Below, in pieces: positions 1-12,700 of a stretch of 64,000 bases of DNA. Within the stretch, counting starts at the first letter, position 1, and every line of letters begins with the position of its first letter. This DNA is from Zygnema cylindricum (Eukaryota > Streptophyta > Zygnematophyceae > Zygnematales > Zygnemataceae): positions 124,001-188,000 of the forward strand of contig JBBHKE010002627.1 in the NCBI GenBank assembly GCA_037447655.1, written 5' to 3'. Made by a program: the position numbers and the translations under genes. The notes beneath the pieces were generated by a model. The model was not told the origin of the DNA, made no database searches, and saw only the letters and a program-made list of their open reading frames with translations.

Positions 1-435
1 AGTAGCGATCTAAGAAGATCACATGAAAAGCCCATAACACAACTTACGATAAAGGCGCCGACAAAAGGCCTACAATAGAAATGCCTACTTTTGAACTATG
101 CATTGAACGTAACAGCTTGTTCGATTTTACGGTTCCATCGATTGGCTGCATTTCCCATCTGCCATAACTGGATTTGTGAACCTAAGGAGAGCATAGATGT
201 CCAATTCGTACGGATTTGGAATTTTTTACGAAAACAATTATTCGTTTGTTTCGTAGCCTTCGTAAATTTTGTACATCTAAACTGTACGGAATACTGTACG
301 GACATTTTCAAAAAAAAAGATGTTGGTTAATTTACGCTCGCGAATCTTCATTTGTCCTCCACTCCTCTTTCACACTCTTTCATACTCCTTCACAGGAAGC
401 CGCCATTAGAGACGCTATAAAATTGGCCATTAAAC
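1..435. other. Noncoding flank upstream of hAT transposase
   Basis: I see no convincing gene here. The stretch carries several copies of the GTACGG/CCGTAC word that also fills the small DNA transposons at 5-7 kb, 24 kb and 48-49 kb, so it may be the terminal or subterminal part of the adjacent hAT element. I could not find matching terminal inverted repeats on both sides of the transposase. Confidence 0.4.
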
Positions 436-2400
436 TTGTCATTGAACCCACCCTTCAAGTTTCCACGAATCCAAAGAAGAGCATCCCTGCCTAGGCCACG
501 AAGAATCGAGTGGAATCACGTTAAGGCTCCAGACGGAGAGCTGCTTGGGAATAACAAAATATGCATCTGTGTATACTGCAATTCTGAATACAATGGTCAA
601 GCAACTAGGATTAGAAACCATCTGCTTGGAAATATTAAAAGTGGGGGCATTAGAGCTTGCATTTTACGTCCAAATGAAGTGCAAGCGGAGTTTAATGTAT
701 CGGAAACTGCAAAATCTTCTCATGGCTCTCAGAAACGTGTCATATCCGATTTGGATGAACTCACTGGATGTCTAAGATCTGGATCTACAAGGTGTTCAGA
801 CAAAAATAAATAATGTATATAATATGCATAACAAAAAAAAGGTGGATGTCGCAGGGGCAAAAGCTTTCTTTGCCAATGGTTTGCCGTTTCAACTATTAGA
901 CGACCCATATTTTAAGGCAGCAGTGAAGAAGACCGAGGATATAGGGTCGTTCTACAAGTTACCTCACAGAAATACCATGAGAAATCGCCTTCTATGTGAG
1001 ACGAAAGCAACGATCAGTAGCGATTTGGCAAGCTCCTTGGAGACCATAAAAAAAATCACTAGTGCCTCAATCACATCAGACGGTTGGACGGCCGTTGATG
1101 ATACGCCTCTCTTAAACATTTTAGCTGTCACCCCCAAAGGTGACATGTTTCTCAAGGTGGAAGACACTCGGGGGAAAATCAATGATGTTGAATATGTTTG
1201 TCAAGTGTTAGAGAAAGGAGTTATTGCGGTGGGGGTCAAGCATGTGGTACAAGTTGTGACAGATTCTAATCATGTGAAGAAGGTTGCCGCCTCCATCCTC
1301 ATGGAAAAATATCCTTCCATCACGTGGACGCCATGAGCTGCCCACGTATTGGACCTAATGTTAGAGGATTGGGGCAAATTATCATTTATTTCAACACCTA
1401 TCCGAGAGGCGAAGGAGGTGTTGAAATTTATCATGAATCATCACATGACAGCAGCCCTATTCCACAAAATATCTAAACTTAGGCTTTTGAAACCTGGAGG
1501 GACCAGGTTTGCTGCAAATTTTATTATGATACAGAGGTTTTTAGAGGTGAAGGATAGCTTAGAGATCTTGATGTTTGATGAAGCTTACAAACAATGGTTA
1601 TTGAAGTCTACATACAAGTTAGAGGGTGGAAAGATTAAAGGCTTTATCTTGAACTCGAAGTTTTCGACGAGAGTGACTGAGGCTGTGACAGTTTCAAAAC
1701 CTGTAGTGCGGCTGATGAGGGAGTGCGACAAAGGGAACCCAAACGCGGGGAAGGTTTATCATGGTTTTTACACTATTGGGGAGTTCTTAGTAAAGTTATC
1801 CAGCAATGGAGGAGCGCGAAATTACGAAGGCTTGCAGATTCTAGATAAGTTGAATGTGTCTTTCATTGCCAGATGGGAGATGGCACATAGCCCCATATAT
1901 GTTGTTCGCTTTGTACTCGATCCTGAGTACCAAAGTGACGACTATGGTCAACTTTCAAATGTGAACATAGTGAAAGGTTTCCAAATAATGCTTGATAAGA
2001 TGTTACCTGATGTGGCGGACCAGGCTGCGGCCTCATCTTATTTGTCTAAGTATATTATGGTTTTGAGGGCATATTTAGGAGGGAGGTGACAAAGACTTGT
2101 GCTAAACAAATGTGAGGGTGGAAGTGGTGGCAGCAATTTGGGGATGTCACCCGTATCTTACAAAAATTAGCAATTATGATCCATGCCCAGTGCATAGTTG
2201 CCAGCTCATGTGAGAGGAATTAGTCAACCTATGACCATATTCACTATAAGAAAAAGAACACGTTGACAGCTAAAGAGCTAATGATTCGGTTTGGGTCTTT
2301 AGCAATCTCAAATTATTACAGAATACTAGAGATGTTAGTTACGAAGAAAATTGGTAGCATGGGAGGAAGAGGAAGGGGAGGTAGGAGAAGAGGAGTTTGA
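436..2400 (+). pseudogene. Decayed hAT-superfamily transposase
   Basis: Relic of a cut-and-paste hAT transposase. Seen: an N-terminal BED-type zinc-finger segment (436-813) with a CxxC pair (CVYC) and downstream His/Cys. After a frame change comes a DUF659-like region at 824-2089 (TSDGWTAVDDTPLLNILAV, then AAHVLDLMLEDWGKL). Last is an hATC dimerisation segment near 2206-2400 (SCERN-stop-STYDHIHYKKKN). Breaks: the reading frame stops at 813; TGA at 1334-1336 replaces the Cys expected in the WTPCAAH block; there is a frame change between 2089 and 2206; TAG at 2221-2223 replaces the Trp of the CERNWS block. BED, DUF659 and hATC in this order are typical of plant hAT transposases of about 600-700 residues. 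The copy cannot make active enzyme, and its element ends were not located. Confidence 0.85.
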
Positions 2401-2599
2401 TGAACGTAGATTTGGAGTAAAGAGAGATAAGGGAGATATTTGTATTCACAACCTACAATGAGTAAACATATTTGTAATGTGAGAATTAATCCATATCCCT
2501 CCGATTAATACAACGTTTGTTTTTATTTGCTTCAATGTGAACTTTGTCATTTTTTATTGTGGACATGTTTTTTTTTATCGCTGACATTTTTTAACAAAG

Positions 2600-3040
2600 C
2601 CATGTTGTACCAACAACGAGGCAGTATGGTCGCTGGTTCAGCAACCAGTCAGTCTGGTCGCTAGTTCAGCCATGTAAAAGGGGTGATGAAATAACACACA
2701 AGGGGTGCTACATTCTGACTAGCAATGCACAAAATGAAATCACATCCTGTTGCATTGCTATGCTGCCATGGACATGCTGCATTGCTATGCTACGCTACGC
2801 TACAGCATAACGTTGCTATGCTGCTGCGTCGCTATTGCTGCGTTGCTATGCTGCCATGCTGCGCTAGTCTGACATCGCAGTTGCGCTGGTCAAACATCGC
2901 AACCATAGTTGCTGCTCTATTCTACCCTTGACCCACTAAGTTCTTGTATACTAGCCACCAAGAAGTTTGGTCGTTGGTTTTGCGACGAGGCAATCTGGTC
3001 GATGGTTCAGCGACGAGGCAGTCTGGTCGTTGGTTTGTTG
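2600..3040. repeat. Short tandem-repeat cluster (TGCTATGCTGC and TCTGGTCG units)
   Basis: Two degenerate minisatellites lie directly downstream of the hAT relic. One, at about 2740-2930, has units around TTGCTATGCTGC. The other flanks it (2618-2670 and 2955-3035) with a unit of about 27 bp containing GCGACGAGGCAGTCTGGTCG. An open frame through the first is repeat-derived and not a gene. Confidence 0.6.
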
Positions 3041-5461
3041 CATGTTTCAATTTTTTAGGGTATTGAATATTGAAAAACTTTGAAATTTGAAAGTCAAAAA
3101 AAAAGTACGAATTTTACCTACGAATTTTAAAATTTTGAAATTGTTTTATGCGCACTCTACGTAGTATTCGTTAGTTTACTCTATGCGTTTTATGCGCATA
3201 GGACATGTATGATTACGATGTTATATTTCCATATTGAAATCAATACACTGCCAAAGTCATTATTTAATCTCGTGTCGCGACACCAGAGAATAACATCATT
3301 ATTGCAAAAATCGCGATTGAAGAACCATATGGGTACAAAGGAAGAACAAAAGAAAAAAATCACTTAAAAAATTACAAAGGTAAAAATAAAATTGGAAAGC
3401 ACAAAAGATTGAAAAAAGTAGACAACGCCAACAAATAAACAAACACGAACGAAATTAGCAATCCGACAAAATTACTCGCACCAAAGTAACCTACGTCAGA
3501 CGGGTATCAACAACCTAAGGTCTACAACCGCAAAGGTCTTAGATGTGGGCCATATCACTTTGTGGAAAATTTAGAGGGCACCATCTATCATGTGTCACTT
3601 TGATTTGTAGCTAGGCCGCACGTAGCCTCAATAAAGGGAAACGACGCATGTTAACGCCAAAAAGTAGTTAGAAGGTTGGACTTAGAACTCCCCAGTTCTT
3701 TGAGCCTAAAAACCTTTCATGCACACTCACAAAGAAAGTAATCAAATGACTCATCAAAAGATCCAAAAATATCCAACGCGCAGGGAAAGAAAATATTTAC
3801 AACGTCTCAATGGGCCTACACTCTTTTATTCAGATTTAATGCATCTTGAGACGTAAATACAACATGCAATATTACATAAGAATAAAATAACAGGCCCATT
3901 TAGATTGGTGAGGTAACACATCAAGAGGTCAGCCCGACACCGTGAAATAATATCAAGTCAACATGGTGACGTCAAATACCCCCAGATTAGGTGTGCGACA
4001 AAACCTCCCATTTCACGATGTATCTCGATTCAGCCCCTATAGTTGCAAATGCATCTCACACGAGATCAGAGCTATAGTTAATCCCCCATTTGAGTGAGCC
4101 ATGAAGCGAATTGGCTTTTACGGCATCAACAGGGCTACTTCTTCTATAAGTGGCGGGATGTAGTTTGACATCACATGTGAATTATTTAAGCGTGAAATAA
4201 TGACTCATCAAATCCAGTGTGGTTGGCAATCACGCACCAACCCAAGGCCTTAACTCAAACGTGTATTATCACCCGCTTTAGCAAAAGGCAACACCAATAC
4301 GAACATTCAAAAGTTGGCAACAAAACAATTTTTTTATAACATGTTGTTGCACCTAGAAGTTTGCTTGCAACGAATGATAAAAAAGGCGAGACTTAAATTG
4401 GATTTTCGTGGCAAAAGTGCATCGACGAGATTATGGTGAAATGATTATAAGCACCCCCCCCCCCCCCCACCTTAGGGGCAACGCGATTTATAATTAAGAC
4501 ATTGCTTACAAATAGACGATAAACTACCAAAGACTAATTAGCTAAATAAGTATTTTACGCAACTTAAAGACGATAGTCATATATAAAACACCACACAAAA
4601 TCGAGACCGTCGCTCATTGTCAAGCTAACGCACCCCCTGTTTGATCAATTTTTCCATGTCTACCTAAGTGACGCAACAAAAAAAATAAACGGCTTTAGTA
4701 GTCCCAAAATGAAGATAATGATAAATTCGTCGACAGTAAAATGCGTGTAAATTTAAAGGGTAATTGAACGAAACAACATTTCAATGTCTCAAAGTACACT
4801 TGGACCCTTGAAATCTTAATAAGGTCTTCGATATGCAAGCGGGCTTCCAAGAAAGCATCAAGAAATTACACGTTTTACAAAAGAAGTGGTTATGACGAGG
4901 CAAACCAACTTTCTAATGTCCTTCTATGAAAAAGCAATAATAAAAACATGTAGGGATGAGGAATATGCATAACAACACATATAGACACCAAGTTATACAC
5001 TTGGATGGCTTGATGGAGAACATAAAATTGAACGATGAAACGATGGTTCAAGGAGATAACATGATCGCGGGGGGCCACTGTATGTGGTATATGAGATAGA
5101 AAGATATAAGCAGGAAAGAAAGGTTGTTATTGTTCATAAATTACACACAATGTCCACAAATAATGGTAATTGATGATGTAACTAGGATAGAATAATGTAA
5201 GACTAATGTAAGACTTCATTAAATTTTAGAGAACTTTTAGATTTTATAGTATAATTAGAACATTGACGCCCAAATAGTCAGATACATTTAAGAGGACCTT
5301 TTTGAAACTTGAAAAAAAGAAAACTGAAAAGGGTTCCAGTTCGATAGGCAACATTACCAAATACCGGTTTACGGGACTGTAGTTTCCTTTGGACATGTTT
5401 CAGCTCAAACCGAACCGAGTGCTAAATGTACCAAATAGGAGTACTTATTACATACGAGTAA
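3041..5461. other. Noncoding interval, possible Gypsy remnant and poly-C tract
   Basis: No gene is supported. At about 3515-3600 the plus strand could encode a fragment resembling the end of a Gypsy integrase (GPYHFVENLEGTIYHVS), but it is too short to assign. A run of 15 C occupies 4454-4468. The rest is unremarkable AT-rich sequence. Confidence 0.4.
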
Positions 5462-6187
5462 GGGTGAAGTTCCATCATACGTTTCTGTAATTCTACGGCA
5501 AACTCTATTGTCCGGGTCGATTTCAGTCGATGTTCCATCACGTAGAGTTTGTAAGCCGCGTGTTCTAAATTGACTGGCGCCACGCAAGCTACGATCCGAC
5601 ATTGAATATCTTTCAGATTTAAAACACATACAAACTTAACTTCAAATCTTGACTTGTGTACCATGTACCCGCGTACGAAGTAAATCATACGACAAAGCAC
5701 TTTTATTTTTTGCTGACGCCAACTCATTTTTTAGGGTTTCAGTTTTCTAACATAACGAAAGTCCTTTGAGAGAAATAGTGTGACGAACATAATCTACCGA
5801 AAATAGCGTGACGAGGGAATATTACGAAATTTCGTTTTTACTTTCGGTTGTATTTTGGAAAGCGCGTGTCATGTGCAAATCTTATGATTTTTCATTGGTT
5901 TTCCATCATGACACGTAGCTTAATCGTCCAGCATGTCACGATTTTTTTTTCTGTATCTGCCAACCCACCTCGAGGAGGTGGGTTTACAGTTACAGAAAAA
6001 AATGAAGCGAACTCCTCGGAGATGAACATCCGACGGCCAGAATTACCTCCAAGAACTTCAGAGAGTATCGGCAAGATTCTCTGTAAAGCTGGTTTTCATA
6101 TAAAGACAAAATAGGCGGTACGATTTGGTACGGAGGGACGCGGATTTCTGTAAACTACTCCACTTTTCGCTCGATGGAACGTCACCC
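5462..6187. mobile_element. PIF/Harbinger-like non-autonomous element
   Basis: Terminal inverted repeats GGGTGAAGTTCCATC (left) and the complement of GGGTGACGTTCCATC (right) match at 14 of 15 positions. Both are flanked directly by TAA (5459-5461 and 6188-6190). A three-base TAA/TTA target duplication with a G-rich terminus is characteristic of PIF/Harbinger elements. The 726-bp body has no transposase domain, so it would need an enzyme in trans. It carries a long hairpin (5943-5999) and several GTACGG words. A 15-bp relic of the same terminus occurs at 58441-58455, again after TAA. Confidence 0.7.
5943..5999. repeat. Long hairpin inside the 5.5-kb element
   Basis: A perfect 10-bp stem (AACCCACCTC / GAGGTGGGTT) closes a GAG loop. 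The flanks extend the pairing outward to about 28 bp per arm with few mismatches, ending in poly-T and poly-A. It may be a foldback structure or an element within an element. Confidence 0.7.
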
Positions 6188-6598
6188 TAATACCTCGAAA
6201 GAATATTGTCATAGATGTTTCATTCGTTCAAATTTTGAAATTATTTTTAGGGGTTTTTGAACTTTTCCTAAAATTCGTATAGTTTTCATGTACAGACAGA
6301 TTATACGGAATATATTTGTACGGACACCGAAAGTACGGGTGTGATTTGTACGGACAGGCGGTATGTACGGAATTTTTATTTATTTTTTCGGTAATGAGGC
6401 AACGACGTAGCTGGTAAACTTTGGAGGATAGAGGCATCGATTTATATTTAATACTGTAATCTTTTAAGATGTCGTACTGTATTTTATTCTGATTATTGTT
6501 TTTGGAGTTTTTCGTATTTTTATTATATAATAAGTCAAAGTCGGTCAACGCATTTAAAAAAATGTGAGATTTTGTATAATGCGCATATGCATTCTTTG

Positions 6599-7318
6599 CA
6601 TAGTTGTTCACGGCGATTAGTGCGAACGTACCGTACGTGACGAATTATACGTAACAAACGCATTGAACCTTTTGATCAAATCGCAAAAAATCGTTAATGA
6701 ATTTCCTTCCGTACTATTCCGTACATAAAAAACAAAAAACTATTACATATAACGCAGTTTGCAAGTTTTCCCCGTTTAATGAGCGGTAAAAAAATAAACT
6801 TGAAAAACTTTTATCACAATTTTTTAGGTACTAGAATGACTTTACCAAATGGTAGTCCTGTCGTTCACCATAGGATGTATTTTGCAGTTAACGTTCGCGG
6901 GTTCGAATGCTACGAAGATAGCAATTTTAGCAATTTCGTCTCTGTTCCATGGCGTATTCTTTAAAAAAAAATTGAAGAAGACGCCCGTACAAATTTCAAA
7001 CTGAACGCGCGAAATTATTGTGACGTTCAACGTCTCTTTTTGAAAATGTCCGTACATTTTCGATTATATAACGTACAACTTCCGTGGTATTTCTGTTCAG
7101 TTCACTGAACAGAAAATACCAATAAGTGCGACGCATAGTCCCGTTTTATTCCGTACATATCCGTAAAAAAATGTACAGTTACAGTAATTAGTTTACAGGT
7201 TTCCGTAAAATTTCAGTTTCAGTTTACAGCACACGTTTTTTTACGATTTTTTCAAAAGTCACGAATTATACGTTTCAATCGCAAAAAAGGAAAAAATCGC
7301 GCGATTTGAACAACTATG
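6599..7318. mobile_element. Inner hAT-like element nested in the 6.2-kb element
   Basis: Inverted termini CATAGTTGTTCA and its complement bound 720 bp. The flanking 8-bp direct repeats are ATTCTTTG (6591-6598 and 7319-7326). It therefore inserted into the outer element after that had landed. A related sequence in opposite orientation lies at about 23950-24397. No transposase is encoded. Confidence 0.85.
7086..7120. repeat. Hairpin within the inner hAT-like element
   Basis: GGTATT-TCTGTTCAG pairs with CTGAACAGAAAATACC across a short spacer, with one unpaired base. Possible transposase-binding or foldback site. Confidence 0.6.
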
Positions 7319-7378
7319 ATTCTTTGTCAAAGTTTTTTACCGTGCGCATAGTACGAATGAAACATCTATGAATATTGT

Positions 7379-9148
7379 CTTTGCTGTTTGCTGTCAGTCG
7401 TTCTGTCTGTATTTCTGTCTAGATCTGCCCCAAACGGACAAATCCAAATATCTTCTTGAAGCTGTCCTGTTTCCAGCTGTACAATGGCCATGTGTCTGCC
7501 ACGGGATGGATAGAACCAATTGCGTCAGTGAATAGCTGATTTGCACGTGTGACATTATGCCAATCAGAAGACTTTATGCTCTAACCTGTAGGTTAGGTTC
7601 GGCATCTAGCCTTAATGTGTCAAACTAGTACGAAATAGGTTTGTAAATGGAACACGTAAGACAAACAGGAGTCGATGGATGTCGAGAACCGACGCTGGAA
7701 ATAGATAGACCTCTGATCCGATACGCTACACGACAAGCATATATTTTACAACCACCTCCTCCTTGCATGACGTAGCTCACCCCGAGGAGAGTCTCAGTAG
7801 TTTCGGCGAAATTACTTGATGAGATAAACAATAGATAACGAGACAAAAAGATCGTCCTTTGCTGTATTACCTGTTACCGTACTGGACACGTATTACGTTA
7901 TACATTTATTCATCAATACGACAAACATGAGTCAAGTTCAAGAATTGGAGTTAAATCTACAGTGTTATACTGTTATTAACTTATCTCAATTTGTGGTGAA
8001 CGATGTTCAAATTTCGATCGTCTACAACTTTACTGAATCAGTATTGTGGTTGAGAAATGAGTATTCCTGACGTTCTTTTTCGATGAGGCCAAAGTTACCG
8101 AATTACTGAATTCGTGCTATTAATAGCGGATCAAGACAAGAGTAGCTGTACGGCAGCAAAGCCAACGGTCTAAGAAGGGCACCTCCAGACTTTTTCTTTG
8201 TCGAACAACTATACGGATTACACGATCGTCGCATTACGAACCCTTAACCGGCATCCGGCTGGGTAGTACGGCAATGTTCCAGAATTTGGGCTCATCTGGG
8301 GAGCGGACAAATTGTCTAAATGCATTTTTGCAGAACTTTCCATTTACTGACAGAAGTCCACTGGGCATTGTCAATTTGTGGACCAAAATTTCATTACTCT
8401 GCCTGAAGACAAAAATGATACAGTTACATATTGCGACCGTACAGGAAACTCGTACGTTCTAGATGTGGCGAACCGAAGCAGCGATCAAAAGTACACATCT
8501 CAATGGTTCCGTACCTTTTAGAATTACAATAAATAAATTATATTCCTAACCGACAACATTTTCCAAACCTGACTCCATGCCTGTAAGCCAAACGACAGTT
8601 TTTTATCTTTCGTACACCTTGGATCTCCGTACGCTTGTCGGGAGCGAATCACGAAAACCACGAGAAACACATTCCGTACCTGTACCAAAGCTGATTTGCC
8701 TTTTCCGAGCCGCTTCCCGTGAAGCCAGTTCCCATGACGTCACTCATTTAAAATATAAAATCCGTTAGAGCCATTTTCAAAATTTTGAGGCACAAACTCT
8801 GGAGAGTCTTTCCAGCTGAAGGTTCGTACTTAAAATATAAGTTAATAACGATTCATGGTGTATTATATATTGATGATGCTTCTACTATCATATAGAAGCT
8901 AAACGACAATATGTCAGAAGCACACCTATTTATTAAAAACAAGATCGACCGCAAATTTAAATAAATTATAAACATTATTATAAAATCCTCACAAAATGAC
9001 CAACATATGATGCTTCGTTGCATACCAATTCCGTAGTCTCATAGTAGCATAGTATTTGTTAATATTATCTTCGAATAAAATATCCCCGTAGATAGCAATA
9101 GTCAAATAAATGTTGAATTCTACAAGAATAGCCGTTCAATATCGGGGC
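7379..9148. other. Noncoding interval before the Copia insertion
   Basis: I see no gene, recognisable domain or delimited element here. Scattered CGTACG-type words continue. It ends at GTATC (9149-9153), the target duplication of the Copia element. Confidence 0.5.
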
Positions 9149-9153
9149 GTATC

Positions 9154-9785
9154 TGTTGGTTTTCGGCGATCTTAAAGGATATTGAAGTGGACGATCTTAT
9201 ACGATTCCGACCACATCGTGGAGTCGTCACGGCTCGTACGGAATTGTGTTACGAAGAGTACAAACAACCGCTAGACTAGATTTCATTTCCCTACACTTAG
9301 ATTAGTGTGTGATGTGTGTTTAGCGGTGGAAAACATTTTAGGTGGCATTACATCATTGGACCACATTGAAGCATGCCATTATTGCAGATCATTCCCATAA
9401 ATTAATAAGGGCAATACATGGCAGATATAATATTACCCACTTTTAGTATTTTGTATTCAAGCAAATAGCTTTTTAGCAAAGGAAGTAAACCAGCTCAATA
9501 GAAATTAAATTGTCTCACAATTGTAATTTACTATTCGGGTTCACGTAGGCTTTCGCCTTGTGGGCCCTTGATTATAAAGAGACTACAAAGCTGATTTGAG
9601 ACTACCTTTCTACTTTTTACTTTGTGATCTTTTCTATCTCTTCCTTTCTCCTTACTACTCCTCAATTGTGCAATCTATCCTTTGTGGCTTATTTTGTTTG
9701 GCCTACGTAACTATCTGTGCCTCGTCCACCGGTTCGTGGCTGCAAAAATATCTTCCCGATCGCTCGAATGGCGGACCTAGGTTTA
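9154..9785 (+). repeat. Copia 1 5' LTR
   Basis: This LTR matches the split 3' LTR (16128-16578 plus 23000-23182) along its length with scattered substitutions and small indels. It starts TGTTGG. The matching 3' copy ends TTTCA, where this one reads GTTTA, immediately before the primer-binding site. Confidence 0.9.
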
Positions 9786-9795
9786 TGGGTCCACA
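9786..9795 (+). other. Copia 1 primer-binding site
   Basis: TGGGTCCACA starts exactly at the LTR end and begins with TGG, the complement of the universal tRNA CCA end. The ATG at 9785-9787 that opens gag (MGPHGHVDKFKGQNY) overlaps it. The tRNA family was not identified. Confidence 0.65.
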
Positions 9796-12700
9796 CGGCC
9801 ATGTAGATAAGTTCAAAGGACAAAACTACTAATTGTGGCGGTGTCGCGCCGAGGCAGCCTAAGAAGAGAGAAATTGTTTACTGATCGTGCTCGGCAGCGA
9901 AAAAAGGCATGCTCCTGCAGATCCAAATTGAGTGAAAGACAATGAGAAAAAGAAAATAGAGGAGTGGGACATCAAAGAAGTTAGAGCAAGGAATCTTTTG
10001 ATTCGAGGCCTTGCTGATAATCAACTACGAAATGTTATCAGATTCAAGACTTCAGCAGAGATGTGGGCTTCCCTTGAAACGACCCACAAGCTGTCTGGCA
10101 TGACTGCCCGCATCAAGCTAGGTAAGACTCTAATGACCACATTCTACCAAGAAGGGACGTCCATGGAGGCCTACACCTTTAGGTACTCCTACCTGCTAGC
10201 CGAGGCAGATGCCGTCGGATTCACACTACTGTTGAATACAAAAATCACAATGATTTTACTTTCTCTGCCAGTGGAATACAAGCCGATTCTCAGCTGGCTC
10301 TATCAGAAAGATGTCACAACATGGGATTGGAACGAAAGCGTCGAGTTACTGTTGAAAGATGAGTTCAATACAATCGTCCTGTCTCACCGCGAGGCAAAGC
10401 TCGAGGGAACAGCGCTGGCATCCACAAGTGACAAAAAGATTAGTGTGAAGCATCGACCAGAAGGCAATAGTAAGCGTGACAAGAAGTGCTTCTAATGCGG
10501 GAAGCTCGGTCACTTCATTCGAGACTGCAAGAAATACGTTACAGACAAGGAGCATGGTAAGGTAGACGAAACAAAATTGAAGAAGGGGAAAGGAAAAGGG
10601 AAGGAAAACATAGGAGGCTCACAAGTGTTGATGGCGTCCTCAAATGAGACAAACTCCCTCGATTGGTTGATTGACACAGGTGCCTCGGAGCACATGTGCT
10701 TCAAAAGAGAATGGTTCATGACCTTTTCACCAATCACCCCCACCCTTCATGGGCAACAACCTTCCCTCATACGCCACAAGATGAGGAGACATTGATATAG
10801 AAGTGTTAGTTAACGGAAAACTCGCTTCAAGAACAATCAAGCAAGCCTTTTTGCCTCTATTCACTCATCCAAGGTGAAGACACAAGAATCCTTCCAGTAT
10901 GGGAAAAATTGGGTAAAATTAAGCTAACAAAAGATGGCGTTACAATAGCAGAAGGGGAGAGAATGGCATATCGCACTTATCGAATGAAGTGCAGCTTGAA
11001 ATCGAGATTAATGGCATTTGTTGCAAACGCTAGTTCCCCCACGTGTAAGATTGGAAACCGACAGTTTGCACAGACACGCACTACTGTCAGCACACAGTGT
11101 GCCGCATCAACTGTCATGGCAAACGCCACAACCAGCATGCCGACAGATGAACAGATACTGTGGCATCATAGAATATGGCATCTCCACACCGATGACATCC
11201 GACAGATGGTGAAAGACAAATAAGTCGATGGATTAAGCATCACAAACGTGAGAGATACACACAAACCATGCAATGGATGCGAGATGGGAAAATCCCACAA
11301 ATTGCCGCTTCCTCAATCTGGAGGGAAGCGTGCCACAAGACCCCTTGAATTAATCCACACACACATATTCGCCCCAACAAGGGGGGCCTAATGCATTGGC
11401 AAGAGGTACGTGGTGTCATTCATAGACGATTTCACATTAACGATACACGTCTGCCTATGGCACCAGAAAAGCGAAGTCTTTGCAACCTTCAAACTTTTCA
11501 AAGTTGCTGCCGAGAAAAAGCAAAATGAAACCATCACAAGCATCAAGAGTGACAATGGAGGGGAATACCTCTCGTCCCGGTTCAAGGCATTTCTTGTAGC
11601 CGAGGGGATCCAGCACCAATTGACGGCACCACACACACCAGAACAAAACGGGGTAGCCGAGAGGATGAATCGAACCCTCATTGAGATGACACGGGGCATG
11701 ATGGCCGTGAACAGGACAAGCTTACGGTTTTCGGGGGAAGCCATCTACACTGCGGTATACCTACGAAACCATTGCCGAACAAAGGCATTAGATCATGTGA
11801 CGCCATACGAGAAGTGGAATGGACACAAACCCGACCTCTCACACCTGAAATTTTTTGGAAGCAAGGCATACGTTTATGACAGCAACAACCAAGGGGGCAA
11901 ACTAGCCGCAAGGGCTAAAGAGGGGACGTTCCTTGGGTACTCAAAAGAGTGCAATGCATATCGTGTTTTTAACCATTCCACAAACACAGTAATGACAAGT
12001 TTCATTGTCAAGTTCGATGAGCAAGTACACAACGGGAGCAGTGGGAGCCAAAAACCGACGAGCGACTACTCACCAACGTTCGATGAGTGGGTAATCCTCG
12101 ACAAACCAACGGCAATCAAGACTACGCAGAAGCCACCTTCGGAAACAGACTCAGAAACAGAGGATGAACAATCCCTTGTCGCATCAACTCTTGATGGAAC
12201 CAATAAGGCGACAGTAGGGGTGAGCGCCTCAGAAACACCTAAGAAAGAAGCTGAATAGAAGTCAGTTTTAACTGAGACAGTAACGGACCAGACCGAAACC
12301 AATGTTGCTAAATCTAGCCAGAAACCAACCAATTCCCCACTTAAAAAAAAGGGAAAGAAACGAAGGAAGGGAACGCCCGCGCCTACACCATTGGTGAGAG
12401 AGGATCGAAAGAGGCGACCACCGAACAAGTTCAAAGAGTGGCAAGAGCCTAGCAAGCTGAAGCCAACAAAGTTCGCTCGAATGGCACAAGTCGAGGAACT
12501 AACCGACTACAAGAGTGCATTGTCCTGCGATGACAGTGACAAATGCAAAGCTGCAATTAACGAAGAGATGCCGCCAATCCTTTAAAATCAGACATGGACC
12601 CTTAAAGACTTGCCGCAGGGAAGAAACGCCATAGGAAGCAAATGGACTTTCAAGGTCAAAAGGAACGCAGACATAATGATTGAACGTTACAAAGCAAGAT

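Larger units (their letters stand above)
6210..7370. mobile_element. Outer hAT-like non-autonomous element
   Basis: Terminal inverted repeats of 18 bp, CATAGATGTTTCATTCGT and its exact complement, bound the element. Both ends are flanked by the identical 8-bp direct repeat AATATTGT (6202-6209 and 7371-7378). An 8-bp target duplication and termini with A at position 2 and G at position 5 are hAT hallmarks. Without the nested insertion the element is about 430 bp. It has no coding capacity, and its interior is rich in GTACGG words. Confidence 0.85.

Noticed and set aside
91-494. Short frames at the left edge
   Set aside because: Overlapping on both strands, no motif, and rich in the GTACGG word typical of noncoding elements here.
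3500-3620. Gypsy integrase C-terminus
   Set aside because: Only about 25 residues of weak similarity, with no neighbouring Gypsy domains; noted but not annotated as an element.
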